A stretch of 64,000 nt of DNA from Temnothorax longispinosus (Eukaryota; Arthropoda; Insecta; Hymenoptera; Formicidae), in assembly GCF_030848805.1 (NCBI RefSeq), contig NC_092358.1, forward strand, positions 5,022,001 to 5,086,000, written 5' to 3'. This document shows positions 1 through 10,225 of the stretch, in pieces. The notes beneath the pieces were generated by a model, which did no database searches, had not been told where the DNA came from, and saw nothing but the letters and a program-made list of their open reading frames with translations. The translations under genes were made by a program, and so were the position numbers. Each line of letters begins with the position of its first letter. Position 1 is the stretch's first letter.

Positions 1-1234
1 TCTTAATCCAAAAAACAATTTTTCACAACCGCGCTACGATGCAATAAAGAAAACTAAAATCATCACAAATACAATAATATTGTTTATTTATTAAATATTT
101 TTATTTTAATTTTTCAAATTCTTCTAATATTTTTGCAACTTTTATAATTTGCTGTTATTCATTTATTTACTCCGTAGTAAAATATTCTAAAAATATAATC
201 TAAATAATAATTTACAAGAAAGTTAATATCCTAAGAAATATTTTTAAATCACGTATTTCGAATTTCTCAATTCAAACAATATTTTCTCGCAGGTAATCAC
301 GCTTTATACCGCACAATAAAAAATTAAAATTATCCGAGTGCTAAAAAAATGCAATTTATTGAATCGAATTGAAATTTCCTCTTCTCAGTTACATATGCAA
401 CATATTTACACAAAACCCATCGACCCATGACGCGTCGTGGAAAATTTTATCGGGGGAAAGAATTTCATCCCTACGGCACGTGATAAGTCACATTCCGTCC
501 CACGGAAGATTCGAGCAACATGAGGAATCCTTCCGGAATCCTCTCGATGCCACGGATTCGTCGCGTCGATTTGAGACCGGACGAGGAACGGACGGAGCCC
601 GCGGCGTGCGTACCTTACACAATTGTTGACCGGGCGATAGGTCCTCGAAGGGATGCCTGGAGAAGCACCGGGAACATGCAAAGAGCGCCTGCACATTGTT
701 GGTGCTCATCCTCGGCGACTACTCCGCGATCGGCGGCGATCACGACTCGGCGATACGTTGCCGGACAACGGGACAACGGGGAGAGGCGGTAGCCGCGGCA
801 AGAGACGCGATATCGAAGATCGGGGAAAGTCACGACGCGTGGCACCCACGCCGGACAACCGGACAAGGAGACGCGGAGTAAACGTAAAACTCGACGACGG
901 CAACGCGGCAGAACGATTATCCCGACGAATCTCGATTGCGACTGCTACGTCTGCTACTGCTACTCCGGCGGAACCGGTTGTTGACTTTCACGTAGCCATC
1001 TGTGACCGCTGCGACGGAGCAACATGGCCGACCGCCGACCGTGGCGGCGGAGGTGGCCGTCCGAGGACGCCACTGCCGCCCGCGGCCACGTTCAGACCGA
1101 TGCGATCGGCACTAATGGCGCGACGCGCGGCGCTTCGAAAACCGTCAAATAATCCGTGCACTTCATGTGCATAGCTGAAACTGGTTTTCGTTGCAGCTGC
1201 ATTTTCGTCTTTCTTTATGTCTATTTCTATCAAT
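1..1234. other. Non-coding flank: AT-rich, then CpG-rich block
   Basis: The first 400 bases are strongly AT-rich with no open frame of note. From about 440 to 1170 the sequence turns GC- and CpG-rich, and short overlapping open frames appear on both strands. None of these resembles a known protein, and the overlap in several frames is what GC-rich non-coding DNA gives. It could be the promoter or first exon of a gene outside the window. I see no supported gene here. Confidence 0.5.
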
Positions 1235-1336
1235 GCAGATTAACTTTAATTTCGGTTTAACTTACTTTTTCAAGTTTTAAGAATTAGAAAAAGATAAAGA
1301 TAAAAAGTAAGTTAATCGACATTAAAATTAATCTGC
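1235..1336. repeat. Imperfect inverted repeat (foldback, MITE-like)
   Basis: The left arm at about 1235-1270 begins GCAGATTAACTTTAATTTCG. The right arm at about 1302-1336 reads as its reverse complement with a few mismatches. Both arms contain AACTTACTTTTT, and the spacer is about 30 bases. This is the structure of a small non-autonomous DNA transposon relic. I see no clear target-site duplication. Confidence 0.55.
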
Positions 1337-1469
1337 TCAGCTTTGAATGCAGAGAAGGTGCAACGTAACGCAGCTTTGAAAAATAAAAAAATATTGCATC
1401 TTGATGTATGAGTCACAATACATATACTCTTTTAAAATAAAATCTCTTGCACTGGAGACGAAACAAAAC

Positions 1470-1591
1470 AAGGCCTGTTCTTTTTAGCTGAACTTTTTGC
1501 ACAGTTCATCTTTTCTCTTTTTCCCTCCAACGAGAAAAGAAAAAGAGGAAAGATGAATCGTGCAAGAAGTTCAGCTAAAAGAACCAGGCTT
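1470..1591. repeat. Foldback element with polypurine/polypyrimidine arms
   Basis: The left arm (about 1470-1527) runs from AAGGCCTGTTC through TTTTTAGCTGAACTT to a pyrimidine tract. The right arm (about 1530-1591) is its near-exact reverse complement, ending AAGAACCAGGCTT. The arms are nearly 60 bases each with almost no loop, so a transcript would form one long hairpin. It is probably a MITE. Confidence 0.65.
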
Positions 1592-1989
1592 GAAAGAACG
1601 GTCAAGTTAGATCGTGATGTCAGTGTAGCGAAAAATTTGAATAAAAAAATAGTTCTGATCGTTTTAACACGTACACTTAACATTTAAAACATTCCGAAAA
1701 AATATCCTTTTTTATTGATAGTTTAAATAAATTCGTAAAATACATTAAAATTAATTTAATCTAATACGAGGCCTAGTCATGCAGGTTTATGCGTAGGCGG
1801 ATTTGATAGTTTTACTGGCTTTACGATAGATAATCTCGAATCGGCTTATCGATTTTTATTCTTTTGGCTTGATCCTTGAAATCATTCCCAAGAGAAACAT
1901 ATATATATTATATTATAATAATTATAATATATGCAAATTCTGCTCTTACAGAAAAGTCGCAAGCTGATTGGCTATCGCATGGATAACGA

Positions 1990-2031
1990 GAACAGAGATA
2001 ACCAGATAACAGAGATAACAGAGATAAGATA
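1990..2031. repeat. Short tandem repeat CAGAGATAAC
   Basis: Four to five imperfect copies of a 10-11 base unit (ACAGAGATAAC / CAGATAAC) stand in a row about 400 bases upstream of the SMAP start codon. Confidence 0.6.
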
Positions 2032-2039
2032 GAATTCAG

Positions 2040-2440
2040 TCGATCCGCGATCGCAGTCAGTTTTAAAATAATCTCATGGTGGATTGTGGAAGAGCAATCA
2101 CCATGAACAATCCCTCGTGTTCGTGAATACTAATTGTTAATTGTCGGTAGGAGGATCAGTCGGTAATCTCGCTGGATAAACGACGTGAAATTTACCTACG
2201 ACCAGAATGATACCACGTCGACCGCGCGACTCTGCTGCCGGGGCAAATGGGATCTCCGCATTCTCCGCATCCGCCACCGTGGTGCGGAATCCGTTACGTG
2301 GTCGTACCGTCGCGCCGCGCTCTTGTCCTGCTTGTCCAGCGTTATCGCGGGGAGGCGACACCGGGGTGTCGCGGTCGCGCGTGGTCCCCGAACCCGAACT
2401 CACCGTCACCGATCCCTTCGCGAAGACGCTCCCAGCGAGG
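2040..2440 (+). promoter_or_regulatory. Probable SMAP 5' leader and promoter region
   Basis: Composition shifts from AT-rich to CpG-rich at about 2040-2180, just before the SMAP start. The frame from 2207 to 2441 is open and in phase with the ArfGAP exon, so it is either leader or a 78-residue N-terminal extension. No TATA box or initiator stands out. Confidence 0.4.
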
Positions 2441-5400
2441 ATGACGTCCCGTCACGAGAAGGAGCGCGCCAAGCAGATCCAGGAAAAATGTCAGAATCTG
2501 CTGACGCAGATGCTACGCGACGAGGATAACAAGTACTGCGTCGACTGCGACGCGAAAGGTTTGTTCCCCGTCGGCCGCGACACGGATGCGCCTATCTCCG
2601 CTTCTCCTTCGAGGAGTCCTCGAATCTCGAGCGTCGTTCCTCCGCGTTGGACGTGCCGTCCGAGCGCTCCTTCCTGAGGGGTCGACTCGTCGATATCGAT
2701 CACGGGAACGACCCGCTCTATATAACGCGCCGAGACGTTATGGATTTTTAATTTCCGCGTGACATACCTGTCAGCGCGCTGTCACTCGCCAATATCGTCA
2801 AGGTCCTCCAGAATTTCACATTAATTTAATCGGGTATCACTTCGAAAAAAAATCAGAGCGCGTTCTTTTGTGCGCCTCTCTCTTTCCCTCTTTCGAGGAT
2901 CAGTGGAAAAAAACGCATCCGTTGTTGCGCGACTTGATATGTCATCGAGTGTTGAGAACTTATAATTAATAGTCATGAATATTAGATAGCTCGGTCGGCG
3001 TGATACTTTTATTGATAGTTGTTTATCGCACTGCATGTGCGTCGAGTCTCCAAACGAAATGCGCGGATGAGAGATAATGGAATTATTTATGTCTTTGATG
3101 AAATTACATTTTGCAGGACCAAGATGGGCTAGCTGGAATTTGGGGATTTTCTTATGTATTCGATGTGCTGGTATTCACAGAAACCTCGGGGTACACATAA
3201 GCAAAGTAAAGTCTGTTAATTTAGACACATGGACACCAGAACAAGTAGTGGTACGTAACAGACATATGGTTCATAGTTTTTTAATGGAAGATGATTTTGT
3301 TTACTTATTAAACTTTTATATCTAAAAATATCTAAGACAGGAGTTTTTCTAAAAAACGCATATAACACATGGAATTGTATTTGAAGAAGATTATAGTTTG
3401 ATCATTATATTTGAGATAACGTTGGCACATAATTTTATTTTTAATGTTTTGCGAAATTGCTCTAGCGGAAAAGTAAAATTTTGGAGTTGGTTCTGCATTG
3501 ATAGAACTGCATCCAATTAATCTTTCGTAAAGAAATAGATATAAATAATTTATAATATTTGCTTTCTATGGAAAAATTTCAATTTTTCTGTTTTTATATA
3601 ATATTTTTCGTATTATATCTAAGGTTAATTCTTATTTTTTAATAAGCTTTACATGTTTTCTTAAATGTTTTCTTAAACATTTTATAAATATTACAAATAA
3701 AAGCAATATTTCATATTTTGAAGCTATGCTTTTTTAAAATTTTTATTTGTTATCATATAACTTCTATAATTAATATAAGAATGTTTTAAGCATTAAAAAT
3801 TCATACCTAACTATAATGTATAATGAATTTAACCATTCAACTTTCAACTTTCTAGAGTTTACAACAAATGGGCAATTCTCGTGCCAGAGCAGTCTACGAA
3901 GCCAATCTTCCAGATAGTTTTCGAAGACCTCAAACGGATTGCAGCCTGGAAAGTTTTATTCGGGCAAAATATGAACATAAAAAATATATAGCTAGAGAAT
4001 GGGTGCCACCTCCTTTACCAAAAGTACGATTATCACATTCTGTTTTAATACTTATCTCTTTCAGTACATAATATTATATATAAAAATGTATAAATGTTAA
4101 ACATGCCGATACTTGATGATATTTTGTTATATAGATACGTATATATATAATTTTTATCTATTTATGCAGAAGATTACATTATATTTATTGCTTTAACTAA
4201 TAAATAATTTTCATAGGTAAATTGGGACAAAGAACTTGATGAAGAAGCCGAAAGACAACGTAGACGAAAAAAGGAAAGTACGGAAGCTACATCGACTGTA
4301 CTTCCACCTGTAAAAAAGCCGGAAGTAGTGCCTCAATTGCCAAAACCTCGAAGTTCTGTCAGTCCTAAATTGGGCAGAACAAAAGAAAGTTCTGCAATCC
4401 TCGATCTCTTAGGTCTTGGTATGTTTTTTATATGTTTAGAATGTGCTCTCATTTAATATTGCTTTAATGTGATTGTATCAGAGTATAGTTGCTTCTCGTA
4501 CAGAGAAAATTGCATTGTATATTCTGTGTGTGTAAATTCTGTCACTATAATTAATGAAATATGAGCTTTCTTCACGTCATTGTCATTAACAGATGCACCA
4601 GCAACTAACCAAACAAATGTAAATGGTTCTGGAGACGACGTATTTTCTTCCTTTTTGTCTGCACCGCCTGCTTCGGTAGCTTCAACTGGAAATGACGCTT
4701 CTAATGGAAGTAAAACAACCACTATCGCAAGTAAAAGCGAAGAGGAAAGCTTCTTTAACCAACCGACTCCGCTACCTCAGGAAAAAAGCAAGATGACAAA
4801 AGACAGTATTTTAGCATTATACGGTACTCCGAGTCATCAACCAGCGATTTATGGTGTCTCAGGTAATGCATAAGATAGAAATGTGCAACATTAATAAGAT
4901 TATATAATTAAATATATCTCATTATGTTTTCTAACGTGTGATATATTTCAGGGGGAGTGTATCCTCAACACTCCTTACCATATAAACAGCAAATGCCTAA
5001 TGTGGGTGCATTTGGACAACAAAGCCCTTTGAATCAACTTGGCCAACTTCCTACGCAAATGCCGGTTACAAATCAGATACCTGTCAATCAAAATCAGATT
5101 ATAGCGAATCCTAATTCGATAGGTGTTATAGGAGCCAATCCTTTAGGCTTGCATATAGGACAAATGAATCAACTAAATGGTGTACCTAATGCTGCCATTA
5201 CAATGCCACCTCAAATGGTATATGAACATAACGTTTCTTGCGTGATATTGCTAAATGCGTTAATAATTAGTCTCTTTTTATACCTCGTTTTTTCTCCGAT
5301 TTCACAGATGATGCAGTTAGGACAAAGTAATGTTGCTAGTAATAATGGATGGAGTGGAATGCTGACACAGAATATTCAACCAGCTCCCGGCAGCAATCCT

Positions 5401-5758
5401 TTCTTTAATTTAACAGCACAGCAACAACAAAGCACTACATTTGCTGCTCAGGTATGTAAATTTCAACGGTTTCTTGTGCAATTTATGTAATCATATTTTC
5501 CAAATTTATGTAATTATAGTTTCCACAATTTACGTAATCATAGTTTCCACAAGACATGGGTATAAATAAAGTAACAAATTTTCGTCAAAACATAATTTAA
5601 ACGAAATTAATCTCATTTTTATGACATAATCTATGTTTCAGTTGCCACAACAAATGTCGCAGATGTCCCTGGGCGATATGAACTTTGCCTCTACGACGGG
5701 CAAACCTGCCACTGCCGCGATACCCGGGCAGACGCTTTCCACCAACTTATGGCAGTAA
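2441..5758 (+). CDS. SMAP: SMAP1/2-family ArfGAP (stromal membrane-associated protein), 8 exons
   Basis: GTPase-activating protein for Arf GTPases, acting in clathrin-dependent traffic at the plasma membrane, endosomes and Golgi (family knowledge). Exons: 2441-2558, 3117-3250, 3856-4023, 4217-4418, 4593-4862, 4952-5217, 5308-5451, 5642-5758. All introns are GT-AG and phases match, giving 472 residues (human SMAP1 is about 467). The ArfGAP zinc finger is Cys33, Cys36, Cys53, Cys56 (CX2CX16CX2C), followed by the catalytic arginine Arg61 in GIHRNLGVHISKVKSVNLD. A clathrin box LLGLD lies at about residues 204-208. The later part holds KDSILALYGT and a Gln/Asn/Met-rich tail ending LSTNLWQ, as in vertebrate SMAP. 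I chose the start at MTSRHEKERAK because it aligns with the family start. The frame is also open upstream to an ATG at 2207. An AATAAA at 6044-6049 could end the transcript. Whether it is closer to SMAP1 or SMAP2 is not resolved, since insects usually have one copy. Confidence 0.95.
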
Positions 5759-8036
5759 AATTATTGCGGATATTGTTAGCCTGTTGATTGTCTCATTCAG
5801 TGTTGTGTACTAATGTTGACAGTTTATTATCCAATGTAATAACGTTTCCATGTTCACCGATTGGACATTGCTTCGGAAAGTAATAGAACTGACGATGGGG
5901 ACACAAAAATGAAAAAAAAAGAGCATCTACTCGAATGCTGTCTCAACACATAAATTCAATGTTTATAGTGCTTCAAGTAGATATATATTTTTGTTTGAAA
6001 GCCTTCATCAGCTTTCAATGTTACTGTTGGGGGAAAAAACCGAAATAAAAATAAGACAAGTCTTTGACTGAATGTAAGAAGTTCTTTGTGTGACACTAAA
6101 TATGTACCTCATGGTGCAAATTATGTAGCTACAATAAGAGCTTCTTGTAATTGCGATTATAATATATGCCAGGGTCCACTTACAACAAAGTATTCATTCG
6201 AGTCAGTAGAGAGAAACGGTATAATTTTGATTAATTAGTATTTCGTTGCTATGATTGTTATGCTAAAATGTGTTCGTGAGTGTTATTCGTGAGAGTTGTT
6301 CGTAAAAATGGAAATCCTGCGATTGACGTAAAGTAAATTTTCTCGTATTGAACAGCATCGAAAGTTGAATTTACTGGAATTATACCGATTTCAAACGCTG
6401 ATTCAAATCAAGATGTACACGAATATGTACAAGTTTCGTTAGAAACGTAAAAAGACTTGGATCTTCAACTTATTTTTAAGGTATATCCGACACGTGCAAT
6501 ATGTGTCTACATTTATTCTATATTGGTAAATAAATACAAAATAATATAAATGCAAGATATAATGCATTTTACATTTGAGTAAGGTATAGAATATATTACT
6601 GTTGCGACAATGATTTAAATAGTTCGGCAATTTATTATGAATCGCGATATCTACGAATCGTGAGAAAAATTCGTAAGTCATACACTGGTGCTAAGAATTC
6701 CGAAGCATCCTGATTGAGTACGTCAAATTTTAGTTGAGTTGAATTAATATATAAAAATCATATCTTCTGTAAGTGTTCTTTTAAAAAGAAAATTTTGAGA
6801 AGATACTTTGCGATTTGGCACGTAATTAGATAATATATACATGTATAATTTATTGCATAAATTATTGATTATGCTTGTCTATGTATTTTATCATGAAACG
6901 ATCACATATTACAACAACAGTTTTTATTAATACATTATTCATATGCGGAGATAAATTTATTTAGTATGTGGGAGGCACTACTATACTTAGATGTATAATC
7001 ACAACCTGTCTTTCAAAGTACCGATAATGATGATTATGCAGACTATCTAAGCATTGCGCAGATTTTCTCATTTACAGGTTCTACATAGGGTTACAGTAAT
7101 TTACAATGAGTTAATAAGTTCAGAAATGTGAATGAAATAATCTTATTCTTCATGATTTTATGTTACTTTCAACGACTTGATTGCCAATACACAAAAGTTC
7201 AAATCTAATTTCCAAGGAACCTGTAGTCGAGAAAAAAAGAGCGCGGCACATAAGGATATTGCAAAACGCAGTATTTTTGACAAGTATTTGCGTTAATGTA
7301 AACAGATAAATCACTCTAAGTGATTCCTGATAATGAAAGCTATACCAAGAGGGACTTAAAGGAAGCTCATTTTAATTGTTGCCTACAGTATCAAGCTGTT
7401 ATTTATATGAATTATTATTATTATAAGTGATTATGAAATAGTGTACTTGTGTCAAAATATAATGACATTTTATTGTAATTTGATTATTGTATTATTCATC
7501 ACTCGCGAAACTTGAGCAAGATGAATAAAACTTTACGACATTAACAGACGCGTTTAAAAAGACACGTTAAATCTGACAATAAGTTGCTGACGCATCTCTC
7601 TCAACAATCCTAAATTTTTAACAATTTTAAACTTATGCTAATACCATTCATCACATAACGCAAAATGTTAAATTAAAAAAAAGTTTTAAGTAACATTTTT
7701 TTGAAAAAGCAGATTAATCTTTCTGTGAACCTTTTTGGACGTGTTCCGTTTGTTATACATAAAATAGATAATTTCGGTATATTGTAAAAAATATGTACAG
7801 ATATATTAGATATGTCGTGTGAAAACGATATAGAAACACATATTTCTCTACAGTTTTAAATTGTGACTGAGAAGCACGGTCCTGATGAGAGAGAGGTAGA
7901 AACGCGGCGAGTATATAGTGTGTATTCTATAATATTTAGCTGTATGATAAAGTTTAACAAATATATGAAAGATATAAACAGCATTAACTTTATCGAGCAG
8001 TTAATTCCATTTAGCAATTAATACAATTTTGAAGTA
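5759..8036. other. SMAP 3' untranslated region and AT-rich intergenic DNA
   Basis: No coding frame of substance. The proximal part is probably SMAP 3' UTR, with an AATAAA at 6044-6049 as a candidate poly(A) signal. Other AATAAA-like words occur throughout this AT-rich DNA, so the real end is uncertain. Nothing else recognised. Confidence 0.5.
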
Positions 8037-8037
8037 T

Positions 8038-8177
8038 TAGGTTATTCTACATAGAAGTCGTAGTCGTGAGTTGTAAGAAAAATTGACCAATCACAGATTG
8101 AATATTCTCCTCAACTTCGAATGTGATTGGTCAATTTCTTACAACTCACGACTACGACTTCTATGTAGAATAACCTT
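8038..8177. mobile_element. Foldback MITE, copy 1 (TA-flanked, CCAAT-bearing arms)
   Basis: Two arms of about 57 bases, at about 8039-8095 and 8121-8177, are reverse complements apart from a one- or two-base length difference. The ends are GGTTATTCTACATAGAAGTC and GAATAACC, with TA at the outer boundaries. The inner arm contains ATTGACCAATCACA, mirrored by TGTGATTGGTCAAT, around a 25-base spacer containing ATTCTCCTCAA. There is no coding capacity. It shares its inner core and spacer with the element at 8767-8911, so the two belong to one family. Confidence 0.85.
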
Positions 8178-8766
8178 ATAATTCAACTTAAATCTAATCG
8201 AAATAGAAAAATTACGATCTATTTGTACAACATAAAACCCTACGTATCTTCGGATTTCTATTTTTACATTTAATCGTACGATATCTTTTTAATAAACTAT
8301 GTCAAAGTTTATAAAACTCGAAAAAAACCCAAAACTGACAATTGTATTAAAATTTTGAAAACTACAATAATTTGACAAATACGACGAATAGATTTTGAGA
8401 TACTAATAACGTAATAACTAATTAATTAATTAATATATCGACTTTGATAAAGATACAAGCGATACAAGCTCTTATTTATATCAACGATGAGAAATCTAAC
8501 GACATGTGCTAATAATTTTTATAAAAAAGAAAATTAATTAAAAATCATGAAAATCATTAATAAGTTATTGCAATTTCGATTTGTATTTAGTTACTTGGGA
8601 CAGCAATCGATAAAGTCAAATAAATATTTCTTGCAGTAATATATAAGAATTATTTAATTCCTAATGTTTAATAATTTTATTTGATCAACTGTCACGCGAG
8701 GCGTGTGTAAAAGCGAGTTTAACGTTTAAAAAAAGTTAGTATCTCAGTAAATATAAAATTTCATAT
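8178..8766. other. AT-rich spacer between two MITE copies
   Basis: Strongly AT-rich, with no open frame and no recognised element. Confidence 0.6.
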
Positions 8767-8911
8767 AATGCTAGGTCTACAATGCGAGTCGTAAAGTCAT
8801 GAGTCGTAAGAATTGACCAATCACAGTCGATTATTCTCCTCAAATTCGATTGTGATTGGTCAATTCTTACGACTCACGACTTTACGACCTCGCATTGTAG
8901 ACCTAGCATAA
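8767..8911. mobile_element. Foldback MITE, copy 2, immediately upstream of RpS28
   Basis: Arms at about 8767-8826 and 8851-8911 are near-perfect reverse complements. The outer ends are ATGCTAGGTCTACAATGCGA and CGCATTGTAGACCTAGCAT. The inner core (GAGTCGTAAGAATTGACCAA, then TCACA) and the spacer with ATTCTCCTCAAATTCGA match the element at 8038-8177. The outer arm sequences differ, so the family is defined by the core while the tips have diverged or been exchanged. The inner arms supply CCAAT and ATTGG words about 120-220 bases upstream of the presumed RpS28 transcription start. Confidence 0.85.
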
Positions 8912-9027
8912 ATGAATTACGTTTATGGACAGTGGCGACTCACCGGAAGTTGAGTCGAGACTCGAGAACTCGAGCGTTTGTCTACGCGTGCCGTCTGCCG
9001 TCGCGTGCTCTTCCATTTGCGCCAGAC

Positions 9028-9038
9028 ACCTTTTCCAA
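9028..9038 (+). promoter_or_regulatory. Candidate polypyrimidine (TCT-type) initiator of RpS28
   Basis: ACCTTTTCC at 9028-9036 fits the YCTTTYY initiator used by insect ribosomal protein genes. It would start the mRNA at about C9030 and give a 5' leader of about 40 bases, typical for this gene class. An alternative pyrimidine run, CTCTTCC, lies at 9008-9014. Confidence 0.4.
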
Positions 9039-9070
9039 GTCGCAATCCACGTGAGAGAGAGGCGATCACT

Positions 9071-9268
9071 ATGGATAAACCAGTCGTTTTGGCGCGCGTC
9101 ATCAAGGTCCTGGGCCGCACCGGCTCGCAGGGGCAGTGTACCCAGGTGAAGGTGGAGTTCCTGGGCGAGCAGAATCGGCAGATTATCAGGAACGTGAAGG
9201 GACCGGTACGAGAGGGCGATCTCCTAACCTTGCTCGAGTCCGAGCGCGAGGCGAGAAGGCTGCGATAA
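9071..9268 (+). CDS. RpS28: Small ribosomal subunit protein eS28 (RpS28)
   Basis: Component of the 40S subunit that lies near the mRNA exit channel and the decoding side of the ribosome (family knowledge). The 65-residue product starts MDKPVVLARVIKVLGRTGSQ and contains the family block VKVEFLGEQ followed by RNVKGPVREGDLLTLLESER. It ends EARRLR, which is the normal eS28 C-terminus and length. The whole coding sequence is in one exon. An upstream in-frame ATG at 8978 exists, but it would add a non-homologous stretch, so 9071 is the start. Base composition is more GC-rich than the surrounding spacer, as expected for a highly expressed gene. The promoter region contains a foldback MITE (8767-8911). 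A single-exon copy could be a retrocopy, but there is no poly(A) tail or damage, and insect eS28 coding regions are commonly intron-poor. Confidence 0.97.
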   Translation: MDKPVVLARVIKVLGRTGSQGQCTQVKVEFLGEQNRQIIRNVKGPVREGDLLTLLESEREARRLR

Positions 9269-9372
9269 TGCGGGGCTTCGTTAACGCCGAAAGGAAAACC
9301 GGTCGCCAGCCGCCGTCACCGCTACCGGACCTCACCAGCTACGCATTTCCCGAACGTGGATCCCTCCCACGC

Positions 9373-9450
9373 ATGGATCATGGATCGTGGATCATGGGTC
9401 GTGCATCGCAGATCATGGGTCGTGCATCGCAGATCATGGATCATCGATCG
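9373..9450 (+). repeat. 21-base tandem repeat in the RpS28 downstream region
   Basis: Two perfect copies of a 21-base unit starting ATCATGGGTCGTGCATC lie at 9391-9411 and 9412-9432. Degenerate copies rich in ATCATGGATC flank them. They sit between the RpS28 stop and the likely poly(A) signal, so they are probably transcribed in the 3' UTR. Confidence 0.7.
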
Positions 9451-9561
9451 TCGACAATGGGCATTCCTGACATCCGAGTCTCTTGGAGGATGCTGGAGGA
9501 TCACGGGACGGGATCACGTTTTCTTGGAAACATTCCTGACGCATGAGAATTCCACTTTTGC

Positions 9562-9567
9562 AATAAA
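9562..9567 (+). terminator. Poly(A) signal, probably RpS28
   Basis: AATAAA about 295 bases after the RpS28 stop, preceded by GAATTCCACTTTTGC, is the first canonical signal downstream. The position is plausible but unproven. Confidence 0.45.
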
Positions 9568-9569
9568 TC

Positions 9570-10225
9570 TCGGCTGGTAACCACAAGTTTCGGCGTTGTC
9601 ATTGTGTCCCCTTCATCGAACGTAGCTTGTAAGATACTTGCGATGAGAACCGTAAACACTTCTCATAACTTAAGGATTATTGATACAATATATCTGTATT
9701 TGCTACCTATCTGTTGCATTTGTTCTTTTGTCCATTTTTCTCTTAGCGTGAGAACACGATTACCTATATATTCAATTGCATGGTTCTAAATTTTTACATT
9801 TTTAAAATAGAACAAATAGATATTATTGCTTTTAAGGAGTTCGTGGAACAAAAGAAACATAGAAGAATGTACGAAATGTAACTACACAATTTAATATCTT
9901 GAATTGAGAAATTTATTCAGAAATTCAAATAGTATTGATTCAATTCTGAATATGGAAATTCCACGTTTTTTAGTAGATGTATCAAAAGTAAATATTTTAT
10001 CAGTATTAAATACATCGACAAAGACAAGGCTGTTTAAAAAGATATTATAGATGATATATTTACAGCACAGTATACATTTTTTATAAAGTCAACTTTAGTC
10101 TATATATACATCCATGTTATTAATAGAACACAGTATCATATTGTGATAATTTCATATGATAAATTATGCAATTAAGGCTCTTAGTATGACAAAAGCAAGA
10201 ATGCCTTTCTTATTAACGATGACTG
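9570..10225. other. AT-rich intergenic DNA between convergent genes
   Basis: Tail-to-tail spacer between RpS28 (+) and MRGBP (-). AT-rich with no supported open frame; it presumably contains the MRGBP 3' UTR. Confidence 0.55.

Noticed and set aside
406..1233. Several overlapping open frames of 60-170 residues on both strands
   Set aside because: They lie in one CpG-rich block, overlap in many frames, are rich in Arg/Ser/Pro/Gly and carry no domain. This is the usual effect of few stop codons in GC-rich DNA.
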